Part shown: positions 62,600 to 64,000 of the stretch, piece by piece | Layout of the letters: the number at the start of each line of letters is the position of its first letter | Position numbering within the stretch: the stretch's first letter is position 1 | From: Anabaena sp. FACHB-1237 | GTDB lineage: Bacteria > Cyanobacteriota > Cyanobacteriia > Cyanobacteriales > Nostocaceae | Assembly (NCBI RefSeq): GCF_014696225.1 | Contig: NZ_JACJPV010000018.1 | Coordinates: 20,930 to 84,929 of the forward strand | Reading direction: 5' to 3' | DNA length: 64,000 nt | Notes under the pieces: generated by a model | The model's database searches: none | What the model was told of the DNA's origin: nothing | Seen by the model: the letters and a program-made list of their open reading frames with translations, nothing else | Program-made: the position numbers and the translations under genes

Positions 62600-62819
62600 A
62601 AGCCAGACTCACACCCATTCTACCAGTTATTAGCGGAATAATCCCGTGAGAAAACAGTAAAAATGGGCTGGAAGTAACTAACAATATAGCAACAAGGTAG
62701 GAAGTCCAACTCTTAATTGGTCTTAGACAAAGAAAAGCAATTAAGAGAGCATCTACAAGCACACTGACCCATGCAGATATTTCACCAATTTGATTTAGTT
62801 TTCTTAGACATTTTTTCAT
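62574..62819 (-). CDS. Possible small membrane protein (weak)
   Basis: 81 codons with two predicted membrane segments (AWVSVLVDALLIAFLCL and YLVAILLVTSSPFLLF), a Lys-rich N-terminus (MKKCLRKLNQIG) and no recognisable family. It lacks a clear RBS and overlaps the antitoxin gene tail-to-tail by 26 bp. Its place is where the toxin gene would normally be. The hydrophobic pattern and positive-inside end make it look like a real small membrane protein. Random A/T-rich DNA can produce this too, so confidence is low. Confidence 0.35.
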   Translation of the reverse strand: MKKCLRKLNQIGEISAWVSVLVDALLIAFLCLRPIKSWTSYLVAILLVTSSPFLLFSHGIIPLITGRMGVSLAFIYEFDTP

Positions 62820-63035
62820 GTAAATTATAATAAAAAATATTATTTATTCGTTATTAAATTTGTTTTGCTTGAGTTTCACTATTAAATGAATGCAGCTAAA
62901 CACTTTTTGATTAGTTGCATTTATGCGGATAAGATAGTTCTTCCTCATCAAGTTTATGATAACAGGTTTTTTGGGATTTGTCAAGGGGAAAAACTTGTTC
63001 GCCTTTGAATTTTGTTGTGTTTAAGCGATTGTAAA

Positions 63036-63710
63036 TTACAAAGATTCTAAATCAATTCCTTTCTCCTGTAATTTCGCTAATAATTGCTGATATTTTTCAA
63101 TGGCTATTTCTTTTTCTTTACGTTCTTGTTTTGCGAGTTGATCAAGTTCTATGGATGTGAGAAACTTTTGATCATCAGGATAATAAATTTCTAAATTATC
63201 TGATGTTAACTGAAAAAGAATACCCAAACGAGGACTTATCCAACCGTTAATTTCTTCAATTTCGCTTAGTCCTTCATGAGAACGCAATAACCCATTTAAT
63301 TCTCCTGTGTCTGGATTATAGATATAATATTCTTCTACTCCATAACGTTGATAAAAGAGTAGTTTTCTGACCATTTCCTGGGTAGTATTTCCTGGTGATA
63401 ATATTTCAAAGACTACCTGGGGTGCAATATTGTTCTCTTTCCATTGCTGATATGAACCTCTATCTCTTTTAGGTCTACCAAATACTACCATCACGTCAGG
63501 AGCTTGACAAATTTTGTTGCTGCCCTGAATAGGATACCACAGTAAATCACCAGCAATAAATACGTCTGGTTGTGACGCGAATAATATTTCTAAGTTTTCT
63601 TTAATTTTAACTATCCATTGATATTGTTTGGTATTATCTGCCATTGGTTTTCCATCGCTGTCTGGGTAGATGATTGTTTCTGTGGTTGGTGGTATGATTT
63701 GCTGTACCAT
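63036..63710 (-). CDS. Uma2 family endonuclease (DUF820)
   Basis: 224 residues from MVQQIIPPTTETIIYPDSDG. PD-(D/E)XK-like family: ADNTKQYQWIVKIKENLEILF, VFIAGDLLWYPIQG, QAPDVMVVFG with Asp, PQVVFEILSPGNTTQEM with Glu and RKLLFYQRYGVEEYYIYNPDTG. The last part is a Glu/Lys coiled-coil tail (LAKQERKEKEIAIEKYQQLLAKLQEKG). These nuclease-fold proteins are expanded in cyanobacteria and their targets are unknown. The frame extends upstream to 63830 without homology, so I start at 63710. Expected to be chromosomal and solitary. Confidence 0.9.
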   Translation of the reverse strand: MVQQIIPPTTETIIYPDSDGKPMADNTKQYQWIVKIKENLEILFASQPDVFIAGDLLWYPIQGSNKICQAPDVMVVFGRPKRDRGSYQQWKENNIAPQVVFEILSPGNTTQEMVRKLLFYQRYGVEEYYIYNPDTGELNGLLRSHEGLSEIEEINGWISPRLGILFQLTSDNLEIYYPDDQKFLTSIELDQLAKQERKEKEIAIEKYQQLLAKLQEKGIDLESL

Positions 63711-63925
63711 AGCAATGTCTCCTATTTTGGGGAGTGGTGCTGATTGTTTTAGTCTAAGGTTGATTAGGGTTAAATCGGCAGTTTGGACAATGTGAGTTTT
63801 TATAGATAAGATAATAAGATTAATTAACAAGTTAGGTTTTGAGCGATCGCTTAAATCCTAAGTTCTTTGGCTAACTGCTAACTACTTAAAAATGTTTTTC
63901 CTATAAGATAAGGTTGGAAAACTCA

Positions 63926-64000
63926 ATGAACAAAAAATTTCTATTAACTTTGCTTTCTAGTCCGGTTTTATTTACATCTATAATATCTACAGTGATGCTG
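63926..64000 (+). CDS. Secreted protein, N-terminal start only (partial)
   Basis: The first 25 codons (MNKKFLLTLLSSPVLFTSII and STVML) form a typical signal peptide at the window edge. The mature protein is beyond the window, so I cannot name it. Confidence 0.6.
   Translation, partial: MNKKFLLTLLSSPVLFTSIISTVML

Overview
The window reads as chromosome of a filamentous, heterocyst-type cyanobacterium (order Nostocales; an Anabaena, Dolichospermum or Aphanizomenon relative is the best guess). The reasons are the form I rbcL-rbcX-rbcS operon, cyanobacterial carotenoid, plastoquinone and ferredoxin-thioredoxin genes, about thirty GCGATCGC (HIP1-type) octamers, heptamer short tandem repeats in the rbcL-rbcX spacer, low G+C, and intergenic spaces packed with small palindromic and MITE-like repeats. 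Species is not resolved by reading alone.

Layout. 1-3.5 kb: end of trigger factor, clpP, clpX and an alpha/beta hydrolase (protein folding and turnover). 3.8-6.3 kb: an unusual subtilisin-like protease and rpe. 6.3-10.2 kb: nested MITEs, then a B12-dependent ribonucleotide reductase split by a 365-residue intein placed directly before its catalytic cysteine. 10.4-17.5 kb: a small zinc-ribbon protein, cobyrinate diamide synthase, an SRPBCC protein with zeta-carotene desaturase, queF, two conserved cyanobacterial proteins, the SRP RNA, a YciI protein and a CAT-anticodon tRNA. 17.8-28.2 kb: an EF-G-like GTPase, an aldo/keto reductase, rpiA, an SLH protein, dxs, a dead TnpB fragment and a CbbR-like LysR regulator. 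28.7-34.4 kb: an M48 protease, proA, a VapBC-like toxin-antitoxin pair bracketed by a 75-bp copy of the proA 3' end, pheS and a second TnpB remnant. 34.4-38 kb: a universal stress protein and a three-gene signalling unit (LuxR response regulator, REC-GAF-PP2C phosphatase, RsbW-like kinase) that looks like a partner-switching module. 38-44.6 kb: Lpt lipopolysaccharide export genes, DUF309, ferredoxin-thioredoxin reductase, a nine-unit 41-bp tandem array, a CobW GTPase and a UbiA prenyltransferase. 44.7-46.4 kb: ppx. 46.5-56.4 kb: the most accessory-looking stretch, with two large repeat-rich exoproteins sharing a domain, one of them ending in a dockerin-like module, then a CyRepA1-type primase/helicase-like protein. 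56.5-62 kb: methyltransferase, lipoprotein, a conserved unknown protein and the Rubisco operon with its terminator. 62-64 kb: TPR fragment, orphan antitoxin, Uma2 nuclease and the start of a secreted protein.

How genes connect. rpe, rpiA and rbcLXS all serve the Calvin cycle, and a CbbR-like regulator and the light-linked thioredoxin reductase subunit lie in the same window. dxs and zds belong to isoprenoid and carotenoid synthesis, and ubiA to plastoquinone. CobB/CbiA makes the corrin needed by the B12-dependent reductase. These are mostly scattered single genes, as is normal in cyanobacteria.

The least ordinary material is in the repeats and the accessory genes. A 100-bp TA-flanked MITE has an empty copy of its target site next to it, and its core has grown into long 41-bp arrays. 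A toxin-antitoxin pair sits between duplicated proA ends. The exoprotein pair carries cohesin-like and dockerin-like modules. I saw no CRISPR array, prophage or intact insertion sequence.
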